From assembly GCA_034687125.1 (NCBI GenBank), contig JAQGBZ010000210.1:46872-110871 (forward strand): a stretch of 64,000 bases of DNA, given 5' to 3'. Positions 62,823 to 64,000 of this stretch are shown piece by piece. Numbering within the stretch: the first letter of the stretch is position 1; each line of letters starts with the position of its first letter. This stretch comes from Neelides folsomi. Its lineage: Eukaryota; Arthropoda; Collembola; Neelipleona; Neelidae. The position numbers and the translations under genes are program-made. The notes beneath the pieces were generated by a model. The model worked only from the letters and a program-made list of their open reading frames with translations, was not told where the DNA came from and did no database searches.

Positions 62823-64000
62823 CTGAGGAAGGAGAAAGAAACAAGTTTCATTTTATATTCATTTTTCTCCTCATCGGCCTGAAAAAAGCTCATCAACACA
62901 ACGCCTCGAACGTGAGAGACCTCATGATGTCCGAATGAACTTGTGGTAACTATTTTCCTAATCGGTTACTTAATTATGTGGCAAGTGGGTGGGAGCGTAG
63001 AGGACTCCGCCCGACCCACCGGCTCCCCATTCATTCCCAACCAAATCAATTGGCGACCTTCGGGAATTGATCTTCTCCCTGTCTAAGAAAAGTTTTTTTT
63101 ACAAGTAGCGAAGGCTCAACTGGGCGGACTTCATTCCTACAATTCCCTCGTCAAGTCGACCTCATTCACCAAGGTCCGCTTGAGACAATTCCCTCCTTGT
63201 CATCCTCGAGTGAGTGATAATTCGAGTAATGAGGGAGGAGAGGGGAAATGCGAGGGAAAATCCTCAAACACCTCCCGCCTTTTATGCCCAACTGACCCAC
63301 GAACTTAACCTCAATGATAACTTCATTGACTCCTAGACATTGTAGACATCTACACACTTGTGATTAATTAGCCTCGGTTCTATTTAAGGAAAGCTCTCGT
63401 GAAGCGACTCGCGAGTCTCAACAGCTTCCCAACTATTGCTTTTATGGACTTCCTCCGAATGCCAACCACTCTACATTCATTAAATGGATTAAATCAAGCG
63501 TTCACTCAATCATTATGATCTTAAAAGTTCTACTGTTGTGATTTGGGCTCGTTTAATTAACACATTTTATAGCTTTTTGAGACCAAATAGAAAAACACAT
63601 TGCTCAACATTTTATGAGTTCCAAGTGTATTAAAGGTGTTTAATGTTCCTATTGTTCAAACCTCATTTCAAATTCACAATATTATAACAATGAACAATTT
63701 AAGGGCGAACATTCAACTGTTTAATAATACCTTTGCTTTCTCATTAGATCATTTCGAAATGTCTGAGAAATTTATTTTCTTTTAATAACAGTCCATTTCG
63801 ATAGAACAAAATTGTCCGAAGAGTGGTCATATATGGTAAGTAGTACGTATAAATATGTATGTATAGCATATGTATGTAGTAAACTAGCCTGTAGTTTATA
63901 TAAAATTACAATATACCAGGTTTCTCGGAAAGTTCTGATATTTTTTAGTTTTTGGTATACATTTGTATAAATTTTACATTGCTAGTCTTAAACCTGCTAA
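62823..64000. other. Upstream intron or flank of Myo18 at right edge
   Basis: No further myosin exon is recognisable. The sequence is unique and moderately AT-rich up to about 63500, then AT-rich. At the edge, 63917-63950 reads CCAGGTTTCTCGGAAAGTTC just after TATA, which resembles a mariner-type terminal repeat; the rest of any such element lies outside. Confidence 0.5.

Noticed and set aside
1-64000. CRISPR arrays, bacterial operons, rRNA genes, integrated virus
   Set aside because: No regularly spaced direct repeats, no ribosome-binding-site-led gene trains, no rRNA-like sequence and no viral proteins were seen; all genes are intron-containing animal genes.

Overview
This is animal nuclear DNA. 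Genes are split by many short GT-AG introns and encode metazoan-specific proteins (RUN-TBC, class C GPCR, PTIP, LIM-homeobox, retromer VPS29, class XVIII myosin). The AT-rich spacer, many 45-90 nt introns, mariner debris and divergent arthropod-like proteins suggest a crustacean, plausibly a caligid copepod such as a salmon louse. The species is an inference; no mitochondrial or rRNA sequence is present to settle it.

Layout: (1) 169-6509 (+), most of an SGSM1/2 gene (RUN + TBC RabGAP), cut by the left edge. (2) 6510-13436, AT-rich spacer with a decayed mariner/Tc1-type transposase end. (3) 13437-15806 (+), a nine-exon class C seven-helix receptor with a short ectodomain (BOSS/GPRC5-like). (4) 16672-23856 (+), PAXIP1/PTIP: six BRCT domains split 2+2+2 around a very large glutamine-rich segment with tandem repeats. 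(5) about 27,700-44,650, a block visibly richer in G+C than its surroundings, containing only the seven-exon Lim1 (Lhx1/5) gene at 30638-33623 (+). (6) 44,650-49,511, AT-rich spacer with one unresolved exon-like patch. (7) 49512-50301 (+), complete VPS29. (8) 51244-62822 (-), a class XVIII myosin whose 5' part lies beyond the right edge; it is tail-to-tail with VPS29.

All gene models were assembled by hand from reading frames, splice-site phases and recalled protein families. Exon lengths sum to whole codons in every model. The genes are unrelated in function (Rab/Rap control, signalling, chromatin and DNA damage, development, endosomal sorting, actin cytoskeleton), and nothing suggests a functional cluster.

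The most interesting signals are in the myosin gene. The motor has lost recognisable P-loop, switch I and switch II motifs, so it looks like a pseudo-motor. An internal ATG exon of 201 codons, spliced in phase to the rod, predicts a motorless 896-residue isoform, similar in logic to the Drosophila muscle myosin rod protein. Other points are a 150-bp hairpin in an SGSM intron, a Q/V tandem-repeat array in PTIP, and the Lim1 C-terminus, recovered only by splicing to a small terminal exon.
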